From: Sipunculus nudus
Taxonomy: Eukaryota; Annelida; Sipuncula; Golfingiida; Sipunculidae
Assembly (NCBI GenBank): GCA_026874595.1
Contig: CM049308.1
Location: forward strand, 48,553,327 to 48,617,326
Direction: 5' to 3'
Length of the DNA: 64,000 nt
Shown here: in pieces, positions 26,164 to 37,652 of the stretch
Position numbering within the stretch: the first letter of the stretch is position 1
How the letters are laid out: each line of letters starts with the position of its first letter
Program-made: the position numbers and the translations under genes
Notes under the pieces: generated by a model
Database searches by the model: none
What the model was told of the DNA's origin: nothing
The model's input: the letters and a program-made list of their open reading frames with translations, nothing else

Positions 26164-27780
26164 CAATAAAAATTTATTAATTTATTGTTTATTGTTATGT
26201 TGTTTTTCAAAACAACTACTAGATGAGTTGGGTTGGACACCTGGATCAACTGTGGCTGGGCATTAGCTGCCTGGCTGCCCCAGTGTATGCCTGGTCTCAA
26301 GCGTGCATTATTTGCTGAAAGGTCAACATACAGGTGACTGAAGAGGGGCTTGGTAGAGCCTGGGTCTGACATGGTCTCATAAAACATTAATAAAAGCTAC
26401 AATTTTTGACCAATTTCTTTCAGCTTTCTAAACTACAAAGAATGAAATCCTTATGTGTGCATGATATGAAATCTATATTAACAGTGCTCTCAGGATACAA
26501 ACTAGCCATGGTCAAAGTTGGGCAAAATTTTAGGTACTAATTTTATATTTATACTAATAACTTATAAAATTTGAAAAATTCAGAACTAATTTTGGGTATT
26601 CAATTGAATCTTGATTAAATAATGTTACATCCCTGACTAAAATCTCTAGCTTCAGCAATCATCTTGTTAAGGGAGTAAATATATTTCTTGATTTTTTAAA
26701 AAGTGCAGTATGTTTGGCCCATAACTTAAACAATTACGCAATTCTGACATCATTTCTGGCATGTGGATAGCGAATCTATAGAAAAATATGTATATTATAT
26801 ATGATCAAAGTCAGATCAGTTGTTTTGATATTAGGCAGTCTTAAAGTGTAACAATGGGTTTTTAATGGAAAAATGAAGATTTTCATTAATATCTCGAAGG
26901 AATTAAGGCCTAGTGACCAAATTCTTGGCATGGTAGGGGATTTTGGAGACATCTAACTGTATGCCAAATTTAAGGAACTTAGAGCTGAAGCTGGGGAGCT
27001 GAGCTCTAGCAAACTGCATAACACTAGCTTGATGTAAACAATATGTGACATGGTGCTTGAAAACTTGAATGAAATCTACAGTTTTTGATCATCTGGTTTC
27101 AAATTTTTGGTGTTAACAGCTGAAATGCTGACAAAAATATGCTGTGAAAATTAAATCCACAGCATTTACAGGAAAAAAACATGCCATGGTCAAAATTGGG
27201 AAAAATTTAAGGTAGTAATTTTTTATTTTTGCTAATATTTTAAAAAATTTAAAAGATTTTGATCTAATTTTGGGTAAACAATTTAATTTTGATTAATAAA
27301 AGTTATATTACTGGAAAAAAAAGTGCTTAGCTTTAACAAGTTTTGTGCTAAGTGATCAAATTTCTTTCCTGATTAATTACAAAATCGTTATGTTTGGGCC
27401 CATAACTTTTTTAAGTTATATAATACAGACCTAATTTCTGGCATGTACATAGGAACTATATAGAGGATTATTTATGGTAAATATGAGGAAAAACGGATGA
27501 GTGGTTTTGATATTAGGCAGTCCTGAAGTGTTAAAATAGGTTTTTAATAAAAATTTGAGGTTTTTCCTAAATTTCTCAAAGGAACGAAGTCGCAAAGACC
27601 CAGTTTTCAGCTCGTTAGGAACACTAGGGGACATCTAACATTATGCCAAATTTTGGATTCCTAGGTCTTACGGTTTCAAAACGTGCCACATCTACGGACA
27701 GACAGGCTGACGGATGGATGGACAGACAGACAGATGGATGACGGACAATGGACCACGACTATAAGTCATCTGAGCTAAAA

Positions 27781-28252
27781 ATCATGGTGATCAATACATC
27801 AATTGTCCAGATAGTGCAGCTTTTGTATCAAATTATTAATTATTCTGACGGGTATTTACGAGCCCTGTAGCTCGGAGTATATGGGTAACATGGGTAATTT
27901 CAGGTTTCCACAGAGATTTTTCATGGACCTCCCTGGATGTAAAGTTAGAAGATTTCAGGTCCAGTGGTTAAGATTTGTGCCCTGTAGACAGATGACAGCT
28001 TCTTTTAAAGTATCAAAAATTGAGAAAAAAAATTGTAAAAATTAGAAAAAATTCATTTGGCACCACCAGTTTGCAGGAACTGATGGAACACTCCATGATC
28101 AATATTCATGCAAAAAATCATGGTGATCAGTGCAGTAGTTATTCAGATACTTGAGCTTTTTTATCAAATCTTTGATTATTCTGGAGGGTACCTACGAGCT
28201 CCACAGCTCAGAGAATATGGGTAACAGAGATCTAATTTCAGGTTTCAAAGGA
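27781..28252 (+). mobile_element. Family A2 module fragment
   Basis: A2 blocks (TCATGGTGATCAATACATCA, ATATGGGTAACA, CATGGACCTCCCTGGATGT, GGCACCACCAGTTTGCAG) without termini. It runs into the 280-bp tandem repeat. Confidence 0.6.
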
Positions 28253-29615
28253 GACCACTGCTGAGATGTGAGTGATTTTATCCCAAGGCAGATGAACAGA
28301 AGACGCTGTGCATAAGTGGTTGCAGGTGGCACCACCAGTTTTGCCTATGATGACGAGCTATGTGAGATCTATACACATGCAAAATTTTGGCCAAATCGGT
28401 CAAAGGTTCCCGAGATATGAGCTTGGATGTCTGCAGAGTAAACTCGAATCTAGGTGGCGCCACCTGTCATAAAATCCAGAAAGCTGTCCAGGATGTATAA
28501 ACCTGCAAAACTTCAGGTGGATAAGTCAAACCACTGCTGAGATATGAGTGATTTTATCCCAAGGCAGATGAACAGATGGACGCTGTGCATAAGTGGTTGC
28601 AGGTGGCGCCACCAGTTTTGCCTATGATGATGAGCTATGTGAGATCTATATACATGCAACATTTTGGCCAATTCGGTCAAAGGTTCCCGAGATATGAGCT
28701 TGGATGTCTGCAGAGTAAACTCGAATCTAGGTGGCGCCACCTGTCATAAAATCGAGAAAGCTGTCCAGGATGTATAAACCTGCAAAACTTCAGGTGGATA
28801 AGTCAAACCACTGCTGAGATATGAGTGATTTTATCCCAAGGCAAATGTACAGATGGACGCTGTGCATAAGTGGTTGCAGGTGGCTCCACCAATTTTGCCT
28901 ATGATGAAGCGCTATGTGAGATCTATACACATGCAAAATTTTGGCCTAATCGGTTAAACGGTTCCCGAGATATTATGTTAAATGTCTGCAGAGTAAATGT
29001 GAATATAGGTGGCGCCACCTGTCATAAAATCGAGAAAGCTGTCCAGAATGTATAAACCTGCAAAATTTCAGGTGGAAAAGTCAAACCACTTCTGAGATAT
29101 GAGTGATTTTATCCCAAGGCAGATGAACAGATGGACAGTGTGCATAAGTGGTTGCAGGGTTGCGCCACCAGTTTTGTCTTTTATGATGAAGAGCTATGTG
29201 AGATCTATACACATGCAAGATTTTGGCCCAATCCGTCAAAAGGTTCCCGAGATATGAGCTTGGATGTCTGCAGAGTAAACATGAATGTAGGAGTCGCCAC
29301 CTGTCACAAAATCGAGAAAGCTGTCCAGGATGTATAAAGCTGCAAAATTTCAGGTGGATAAGTCAAACCACTTCTGAGATATGAGTGATTTTGTCCAAAG
29401 GCAGATGAACAGATGGACGCTGTGCATAAGTGGTTGCAGGTGGCGCCACCAGTTTTGCCTATGAGGAAGAGCTATGTGAGGTCTATACACATGCAAAATT
29501 TTGGCCGAATCTGTCAAATGGTTCCCAAGATATGAGCTTGGATGTCTGCAGAGTAAATGTGAATGTAGGTGGCACCACCTGTCATAAAATCTAGAAAGCT
29601 GTCCAGGATGTATAA
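28253..29615 (+). repeat. ~280-bp tandem repeat, five units
   Basis: Five units start near 28253, 28530, 28807, 29085 and 29367, with period 277-282 bp. Each has CTGAGATATGAGTGATTTTA, CATAAGTGGTTGCAGGTGG, a GGTGGCGCCACC palindrome, GAGCTATGTGAGATCTATAC, TGAGCTTGGATGTCTGCAGA, a second palindrome and GAGAAAGCTGTCCAGGATGT. Related, more diverged units occur at 31380-31660 and 39770-40970. Short open frames inside show no known domain. Confidence 0.8.
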
Positions 29616-29746
29616 ATGTCAAGGGTATTTATTTCTTACATCACTGGGACAAAAGTGTTTCTCGCCAGGACAAGACCGCCAGAACTGGTTGTTTTAACAC
29701 AAGACCAAAATGCTCGGGTCGTCAACAACCCGCTTGTGTGTTGCTA

Positions 29747-30769
29747 TCTATATATTAATAGCGTAAGGCGATTTTTGTAATTTTCCGTATCTCCTCTGAT
29801 ACTACCGTACGGTTCGCCGTGATTTTCGATATACATATGCTCCGGGTTTGTCCGAAAAGATTGCGACGGGGGGTCGTACGAGGACTCCTACCTGCTACCC
29901 CCCTCACATGACCTGATATGCTTGAGTGCACATCAACCCGGTCGCGGAATCCGTGATGGTTAAACAGCGCATACGCGGTAGCACGAAGTCCAGGGTCTAG
30001 CATGCGATTGAGATGCTTGACAAGTATTCAAACATATGCATATATAGACCTACTATGTAACAGATGAAATGAATAAGTTAACCAAATTCACGTTGTGGTT
30101 GGTACAGTGCGATGTGTACAGGTGTGGATTTGTAAAAGTTGTAAACATAATATTGACTTAAAATGTTTTGAATATCGAGATTTTTTCTCATTACTACATT
30201 TACCAAACCTATAATTCCTGTAAAAAATGTAGATTTAATACGGTTATACTGGTATTTGTCTCTTTTATATCCATATGCCATCTCATTCAATAATGTTTAT
30301 GTAATACTCTTTGTTTTTAAAGACTTTATATTCTTTCATTCGGTATGTATGCTTATTGCGTATAAGCCATGGCCATCATTGTTATTATTTTCACATATAG
30401 AACTGGTATTTTTGCATTCTTTTCTTAGGTCTATTCCATGGGAGGTTTCTTTTGTATGTAAATGTGATATTGTTGATCAGTTTCTCATGTCACATGGTAC
30501 ATGTGTAGGTGACTATTTGTTAAAGACCTCAACCAAATGTAAGGCACTTTGAGAGACCGTGTGCGACTGTATGCTGTTCCGTAACATGTTATGAACGCTG
30601 TTCCAAAAGATTTTTATCCACAACACCATACATATAATGGATCTATATATTAAAAGCGTGACGCGATTTTTGTGATTTTCCGTATCTTCGGATTTCCGGT
30701 GGAATTCCGATACCACCATATTGATTGTTGTGTTCGTCCCAAACCGTGCATAGCACGGGTAATTGCTAG
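29747..30769 (+). mobile_element. Helitron-like element or composite of two 5' ends and one 3' end
   Basis: Two similar 5' ends, TCTATATATTAATAGCGT (29747) and TCTATATATTAAAAGCGTGA (30642), precede GCGATTTTTGT and TTTTCCGTATCT. One 3' end closes at 30769: a perfect stem CCGTGC-ATA-GCACGG, then GGTAATTG and CTAG. Bounded by A on the left and T on the right, this fits Helitron rules (5' TC, 3' hairpin then CTRR, insertion between A and T). 30642-30769 is a complete 128-bp mini-element; 29747-30641 may be a longer copy that lost its 3' end. 29790-30000 is clearly more GC-rich than its surroundings. No Rep/helicase coding seen. Confidence 0.7.
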
Positions 30770-31379
30770 TGTTATTTAAATTAGTTAAGCTTCATTAACA
30801 TACTAACTAACACCTGACGCTGTGCAGAGTGGCAGAAACCCCAGACCAGAAGTCCGTTTAGCTGTCACTCTGCCATAGGACTTGGTCGACACCACTCGTG
30901 TCACGTTACATTGGTCTTTTTTTCATAAGGTGAGAAATAGTTTCTTACAGTTGCCTTGTTAATATCAGTCATTTATTTCCTTTTCTAACTCGCAAAGTCA
31001 TATTTTAGTGTTTCATAAAATAGTACATAATGCCTTCATCCAGTTACTCGCAAAGTCATATTTTAGTGTTTTGTAAAATAGTTCATAATGCATTCAGTGT
31101 TTTGTAAAATAGTACATAATGCCTTCATTGGAAGGTTTCAGGTTTAAACTGTTTTCTGTGTTTCTGTGTATTGCTTATATGTATATATGTAATATGTAAT
31201 ATATAGACTCTGCCATAGGACTTGGTCGACACCACTTGTGTCATGTTACATTGGTCTTTTTTTCATCAGGGTCATTAAATGATGTATCGCCACATGTCCT
31301 TGGTTGTTCGTTTCTGGAAGGTCGGAGAGTGGCGTTGATTCCCACAGAATCGGTCCCTGCATCAGAGCTGGACAATTAC
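30770..31379. repeat. Intron with two copies of a ~55-bp block
   Basis: A block CTGCCATAGGACTTGGTCGA / CACCACTCGTGTCACGTTAC occurs at about 30867-30921 and again at 31207-31261, both followed by ATTGGTCTTTTTTTCAT. Between them are repeats of TTTTGTAAAATAGTACATAA. Unassigned repeat, no gene. Confidence 0.5.
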
Positions 31380-32637
31380 ATAAACCTGCAAAATTTCAGG
31401 TGGATAAGTCAAACCACTGCTGAGATATGAGTGATATTATCCCAAAGCAGATGAACATATAGACGCTGTGCAAAAATGGTTGCAGGTGGCTCCACCATTT
31501 TTAATGTATGTTATAAGGCTATCAAAGGGCTACATTTGTGCAAAATTTTTACCCTGATTGGTCAATGGTTCCCGAGATATACGGGTTTATGTGTGGGAAC
31601 AGACGCACAAAGGGACGCTGGGCAGCGAGGAAAGGTCAGAGGTCAACCAAAAATGAGGGTGCATCAGTTCACATGTGACCTGATGATAAACCCGATTCGC
31701 TTAAAATGCAAAACAGTTGAAAGATATAGTTCAAATAATCTGGGAATTCTGCATCTAAACATTGTGTCTAGACGTCTAGACACTGTGTCTAGACGTCTAG
31801 ACACATTGTCTAGACACCCCCCCTGAGCCAGGTCAGTTGCCATGGTGATGTCTGGACCCAATCTGTTTGTACTGAGTGACCTCTTAACTTGGCTGCTGAA
31901 ACTCAGCAAGTTGTCAAATCTGTTTTCAAATACAGAAAGCCTTTTTCAATTGGCAACAATGCTTTTTTAAAGCTGTATTTACCCAATCTATTCTTATAAA
32001 ACTGGCAGAACCCTACCATAGAATAATTCTTGGCAAGTTTAAACCAATCAGCTGAACAGTTTCATCATAAAATTCAGTGTATAAGCTAGAAGAGTTTAAA
32101 ATTACATTTTCGCTTGTAAAAAACACATTAATGTAGGTGGCGCCACCAATAACTCAAAATCAGATATGAAATTTGTGACAAACATTGATATAAAATTTGG
32201 TGATTATAGCTCTAGCCATTTCTCAGATTTTAAGTTTAGTATGCTTTTTTGCACAGATGACTTAGTTCAACTTCCTGTAACTCAGGCAAAAATCTCTGAA
32301 CTGGAACCATTTGAACAAACTTGAAAGAGATTGTTCCAAGGAACATTTTTGTGAAATATTGAACAATATGGCTGAACAGTTTCAGAGAAGAAGATTTTTA
32401 AAGGTTTTTAAGCTTTTTCTCTATAAAATCAAAATTAATGCAGATACCCAATAATAAGCTCCAGGGCTCCAACTTTTACATGTGACTAATTCTTACTTGT
32501 AATTTGGAGCTGCTAGCTCCGACGGTTTCTGACTTACAGCCATGGACGGCAGAAAGCCAGCCCTGGACGGCGGACGGTGGACGGCTGACGGACGACGCTG
32601 CGCCATCTCATAAGCTCACAGGTTCGCTAAAAAGTAC
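31380..32637. repeat. Diverged 280-bp unit followed by unassigned repeat
   Basis: 31380-31590 is a partial unit of the 280-bp repeat. 31590-31690 (AGGTCAGAGGTCAACCAAAA, GTTCACATGTGACCTGATGA) is shared with the right part of the family E element at 40.9 kb and, inverted, with 45.93-46.0 kb. Two perfect palindromes lie at 31764-31804. 32000-32637 ends in GGACGGCGGACGGTGGACGG and AGCTCACAGGTTCGCTAAAAA-like sequence, resembling a family A 3' end but with a different hairpin. No coding. Confidence 0.5.
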
Positions 32638-35600
32638 AGGTGGAGCCACCAGTTTGCAGGAACTGATGGAACACTCCATAATTAATATTCATGCAAAAAA
32701 TCATTGTGATCAATGCAATAGTTATCAGATACTTGAGCTTTTGTATCAAATCTTTGAATATTCTGGAGGCTACTTACAAGCTCCATAGCTCAGAGAATAT
32801 TGGTAACAGGGACCTAATTTTAGGTTTCCAAGGAGATGTTTCTAATACCTGTCAGGATGTCAAGTTTAAAGATTCCAGATCTAGCAGTTAGGATTTGTGC
32901 CCTGTTGACAGATGAAGGCTTCTTTGAAAGTATCAAAAATAGAGTAAAGATTTGTAAAAATTAGAAAAAGTACAGGTGGGGCCACCAGTTTGCAGGAACT
33001 CATGGAACACTCCATGATCAATATTCATGCAAAAAACATGGTGGTAGTTATTCAGGTACTGAACTTTTTGTATTAAATTTCTGATTATTCTGGGGGGTAA
33101 TTACAAGACCCATAGCTCGGAGAATATGGGTAACAGAGACCAAATTTCAGGTTTCCAAAGAGATTTTAAGGACCTCCCTGGATATCAAGTTAGAAGATTC
33201 CAGGTCCAACAGTTACAATTTGTGCCCTGTTACGGGACGGCCAGACGGCCAGAGAGAAGGCCAGATGGACGCCTGACAAAGAGTGATTGCTATGGCTCAG
33301 AGGAGACTCGGTCAGCTGAGCTAAAAATCGTAAAAAAATCGAAAAATTACAGTTTGCGCCACCAGTCTGCAGGAATTGATGAAACACTCCATGATCAATA
33401 TGCATGCAAAGAATGATGGTGATCAATGCATTAGTTGTTCAGATAATTGAGCTTTTGTATTTAAATATGCATTATAAGCGGGGTTACTTAGGAGCACCAT
33501 AGCTCTTAGGATATGAGTAACAGAGACCAAATACAGGTTTCCATGGAGACTTTTCATGGGCCTTCCAGGATGTCAAGCTGAAAGATTCTAGGTCCAGTGA
33601 TTATGATTTGTGCCCTGTTAACATATGAACACATCCTTAAAGGTCTGAAAACAGAGAAAAAAATCGTAAAAAATTAAAAAAAAATACAGGTGACGCCAAC
33701 AGTCTGCAGAAACTGATGAAACATTCCATGACCAATATCCATGCAAAGAATCATTGTGATCAATGCATGAGTTGTTCAGATACTTGAGCTTTTGTATCAA
33801 ATTTTCCATTATTCTGGGGGGTACTTTGAAGCCCCATAGCTCAGACTCAGAGGTTTTGGGTAACAGAGACCTAATTTTATGTTTCCGTGGAGACTTTTTA
33901 TGGGCCTCACTGCATTTGAAGATAGAAGATTCTAGGTCCAGTCATTATGATTTGTGCCCTGTTAACAGATGGAAGCACCCACTAAGGTCTCAAAAATAGA
34001 GAAAAAAATTGAAACTAGATGTGTCGGAAGGACACGAATGCCCCCGCCTGGAGCAAATTAGAAACATTTGTTAAATTTTGTAAAATTTTTTAAGTACAGG
34101 AAGTGTTGTATTGTCAAAAGTAGGTCAACAAGGGCAAAATGCAAACTCGATCTGTAAAGGGTCATTATCAAGCAACACACAAAAAATCAGGCCAGTATCT
34201 GCAGGCATTGTGAAAAAAAGTCCATATATGTGCATTTTTCATGAAAATTTCTGTCTTTCATGAAATTTTCTATGTTCAGGATCTGTCATATGGTGAAAAA
34301 TAGGATAACTGGGACGAAACGCGAACTCGATCTGTAAGTGGTCATTTTGCGCCCACAGACCAAACATTAGGCCAGTATCTGTAAGCATTGCATTGCGAAA
34401 CTAGAATATTAGCAAAAGTTGATAATCATTTATAAATTTAAATTGGAGAGGTATATACCATGTTTCATAACAATCCATCAAATGCTTCCTGAGAACTAAG
34501 CTCCTAAGTTTTTTTCTATACTAAGCTCTGTGACCTTGAAAAGTAGGTCAAGATCACCCATCTTTGAACTTGACCAAGATTTTGTAAATATAATGCAATA
34601 GCACTGAAGAAATGAAGTTCCTGTGTTGAATACCTTTGGAGATATCCTGCACAAAAGGCCAAAATTGAAAAAATCTGATAAAATTTCATTAAAAAATCAG
34701 AAATTGCAGGTGGCGCCACAAAAATTGTGCAGCACATACAGACCATCAGTCCCAATGATCATAGTAAGTTTTGTGAAAATCCACACAATGGTTCCTGAGA
34801 TATACACTTCTGAGTGTTTTTCTATAATCAGCTCTAAAATGTAGAAAAATGGGTCAAGGTCACCCATCTTCGAACTTGACCGAGATTTTATCGATATACA
34901 TCTTCACTGATGAAATAAAATTCCAACGGTGAATCCTTTTAGAGATATCCCGCTCACAAGGTAAAAGTTAACAGACGCGGAACGGACGGACAGACACCGG
35001 ACAGACAGATGGACAGACGGACAGCTTGGGTGACGACAATTGCCCATCAGCCTATGAGCTGAGGGCTAAAAATGGCTGTACATGTGTATTTGTCATGAAA
35101 ATTTCTATTTTTCATGAATTTTTCTAAGTTTAGGAGCCGTAAAACGGTCAAAAGTAGGTCAACCGGGACAAAACGCGAACTCGATCTGTAACTGGTCATT
35201 ATCTGCCCACACACCAAAAATCAGGCCAATATCTGCAGGCATTGCGAAAAAAAGTCCGTACATGTGTATTTGTCATGAAAATTTCTATTTTTCATGAAAT
35301 TTTCTAAGTTTAGGAGCCGTTAAACGGTCAAAAGTAGGTCAACTGGGACAAAACGCAAACTCGATCTGTAACTGGTCATTTTCTGCCCACACACCAAAAA
35401 TCAGGCCAATATCTGCAGGCATTGCGAAAAAAAGTCCGTACAACTGTTTGATTTCGGAATGACGGAATGACGGAATGACGGACATGGGTAAAACTATATG
35501 CCCCGGCCACTTTGTGGCGGGGGCATAATAAAAATACAAGTGGCACCACCAATCTGCAGAAACTGATGAAACACTACATGATCAATATCCATGCAAAGAA

Positions 35601-35885
35601 TCATGGTGATCAATCCATTAGCTGTTTAGATACTTGAGCTATTGTATTAAATTTTCCATTATTCTGGGGGGTACTTCGGAGGCCCATAGCTCTAATAATA
35701 TTTGTAACAGAGTCCTAATTTCAGGTTCCAAGGAGATTTTTCATAGCCCTCTCTGGATGTCAAGTAAGAAGATTCCAGGACCAGCAGTTTAAGATTTGTG
35801 CCTGGTAAACGTATGGACAGACGGCCGGACGCCGGACAAAGGGTGATCACTATAGCTCAGATGACTTTCAGTCAGCTGAGCTAAA
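32638..35885 (+). mobile_element. Family A2 modules, interrupted by a family B element
   Basis: A2 modules 32638-33325 end in a 3' terminus GTCAGCTGAGCTAAAAA. Further modules at 33326-34013 are broken at AGAAAAAAATTGAA by family B (34014-35528). They resume with AAAATACAAGTGGCACCACC and end at about 35885 with the same 3' terminus after CGGACGCCGGAC. No coding. Confidence 0.68.
34014..35528 (+). mobile_element. Family B element carrying a nested insertion
   Basis: It starts ACTAGATGTGTCGGAAGGAC / ATGCCCCCGCC and ends CACTTTGTGGCGGGGGCATA, like 6007-7921. It has only about four of the 180-bp units. Between about 34397 and 35073 a different element, starting near AACTAGAATATTAGCAAAAG and ending ATGAGCTGAGGGCTAAAAA, splits one unit within GCATTGCGAAA. 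It contains AAGTAGGTCAAGATCACC, GGTGGCGCCACA and a GGACAGAC-rich tail. Confidence 0.7.
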
Positions 35886-36324
35886 AACTGGAACAATACT
35901 GAGAGTGCCTTGGGCACTTATTACATCAAATATGGTCCATGACACCCAGGTTAACATGAAACTAGAAGAGGTTTCCAAGGAATACTATGGTGAACTCAGA
36001 ACTAGGGATTTAGTTACAATTTGTGCCCTGTTTAAATGGCAGAACACTGTACTGAGACCAATTTCATGTATGGTACCTTCTTTAAATCAAATAACTGATT
36101 AAACTAGGAATTATTTCTGCACAAAAAAAGATGTATACAGCTCTTAATGTCACTTTTATTAGTGTTTTGTGAAACTTCCTGTTCCATAATGCAGTATTTA
36201 AAATTTACGAGAGTCTTCTAAACTTGCACTGGATAAAATATAATAGTTGAGATGGTTTCCAGTGTGAGTACATCAGAAGCAACAAGATAATGTAGGAAAT
36301 AAATAAAGGTATAGAGGCACATAC
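35886..36324. other. Intron, nothing recognised
   Basis: Unique-looking intron next to the donor of the micro-exon. No repeat family recognised. Confidence 0.45.
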
Positions 36325-36354
36325 CTGTTCATACCAGGCAGCCACAATGGTCTC
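36325..36354 (-). CDS. ERCC2: XPD micro-exon (30 bp), residues ~546-555
   Basis: A 30-bp exon in phase 0-0, encoding ETIVAAWYEQ (human ESTVASWYEQ). The acceptor is CATTACAG and the donor is GTATGT. Because it is in phase with both neighbours, skipping it would remove ten residues of helicase domain 2 without a frameshift. It is followed by a 24.6-kb intron, the longest in the window, filled with nested repeats and the 33-bp satellite. Confidence 0.9.
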
Positions 36355-37123
36355 CTGTAATGAACAAAGCACCTGATTAAATCCTAATGAACACTGTGGA
36401 AAACTGTCTGGTTTATTTATGTATACAGTCTTATCTCCTCCATACTTCAGAACACAAAGTGACCAAGCTGATGGTTATAAGTGAACAAGATTTTGTGATT
36501 ATGCTGAAAGTTCAAAATTGTTGATGAGGAAGCATTAAGGATGCTGACAAGGATGCTAATAAACTGCTGACAGTACAATCACTGACTATTTTATACAGCA
36601 GGTAGTGGATATTTCTTTGTACAGGTAGGGTGTTTCATTTCAAATTCACATGATGACAAAGTTAATATATAAAGGTGTGAAGGAGGTACATTATTTCAAT
36701 CCTATAATGCAAAGCAAATTATTTAATGTTGCACTACCAAAACACCCCAAAACTGTCATTTGTCAGTTTCAACACTTTTACCTAACTTGTCTAAAATCAA
36801 CAAAAAGTAAAGGGTGACCAAACCCAAGTGACAAATAGGTCCCATTTTGTTTTTTAGTGGACGATACTAGCAGTTTTGGACACACTGTGTCGCAGAAGAA
36901 AAGTTCATTAACAAACAGACACAAAGATTATGACTGGTTTATGTCTATATCTCTGACTGTCAAAATGCTAGTCAACAAACAGTGTGAGCCCTACAGATCT
37001 AGGAACTTGATCAAGCCAGCTGAGAAAAAATACAAAAAGGTATACCAAAAAGTCTTTGATGTCACTGCCTTGAAAAAATAATATTTCACATGCTGATGCT
37101 CCAATTACTATTTACTAACTTAC
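36355..37123. other. Intron, nothing recognised
   Basis: A 769-bp intron between two XPD exons. A 74-codon plus-strand open frame near 36857-37081 has no recognisable similarity and is probably chance. Confidence 0.45.
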
Positions 37124-37215
37124 CATATACGTGTAGCTGGTGAAGAAACATACCAAGCCATCAGGTACCACAGACGCCATGTCTACTAGCAAAATACCAT
37201 AGTTCCTGATCACAG
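37124..37215 (-). CDS. ERCC2: XPD exon, residues ~515-545, motif IV region
   Basis: A 92-bp exon in phase 1-0, encoding [20 protein letters not shown] and then [15 protein letters not shown] is the conserved block where human Ser541 and Tyr542 lie. The acceptor is TTATAATTTCAG and the donor is GTAAGT. The 437-bp intron before it is the shortest in the window and is mostly the 30-bp array. Confidence 0.95.
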
Positions 37216-37299
37216 CTGAAATTATAAAACTGACCCGGGTAATGGTTATATAATGAAAATATAAACCATATATAGCTGAATCACAGAGCTAGAATCATG

Positions 37300-37645
37300 G
37301 AAATCCATTTTCTGTACACATGGAAATGTACTGTCATCATGTTTTCTGTACTTAGATTAACTGTCATCATGTTCTGTACATACAGGTGTACTGTCATCAT
37401 GTTCTGTATATGCAGTTGTACTGTCATCATGTTCTGTATATGCAGATGTACTGTCATCATGTTCTGTACATGTAGGTGTTCTTCCATCATGTTCTGTATA
37501 TGCAAATGTACTGTCATCATGTTCTGTACATGTAGGTGTACTTCCATCATGTTCTGTTTATGTAGTTGTCCTGTCATCATGTTCTGTATAAGTAGTTGTA
37601 CTGTCATCATGTTCTGTATATGTAGTTGTACTGTCATCATGTTAA
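37300..37645 (-). repeat. 30-bp minisatellite beside the donor of the 37.7-kb exon
   Basis: About eleven units of 30 bp, on the gene strand CATGATGACAGTACAACTAC followed by ATATACAGAA. They start some 14 bases below the exon donor and fill most of the 437-bp intron. The unit start GATGACAGTACAAC resembles the exon end plus donor, GATGACCCAG|GTACCAG. This suggests, less certainly than for the other two arrays, that the junction was the founder. Open frames on both strands exist only because 30 is a multiple of three. Confidence 0.85.
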
Positions 37646-37652
37646 CTGGTAC

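Larger units (their letters stand above)
21001..27780 (+). mobile_element. Three-level nest: A3 host / A2 / A3
   Basis: A partial A3 (21001-21288, ATTTCTTTCATATGATCCAT) breaks at ...TTTGTTATTA. It resumes at 26164 as CCAATAAAAATTTATT, exactly as in uninterrupted copies, and ends at 27780 with a degenerate 3' terminus. The interruption is an A2 element (21289-26163), which is itself interrupted by a full A3 (22822-25443). Both breaks fall in A-rich target sequence. All three layers share one orientation. Non-coding. Confidence 0.75.

Noticed and set aside
29755-30003. 82-codon minus-strand frame in the GC-richer Helitron-like region
   Set aside because: No Rep or helicase motif visible. The higher GC is a property of the element, and coding is unsupported.
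36857-37081. 74-codon plus-strand frame in an intron
   Set aside because: No recognisable similarity and short length; consistent with chance.
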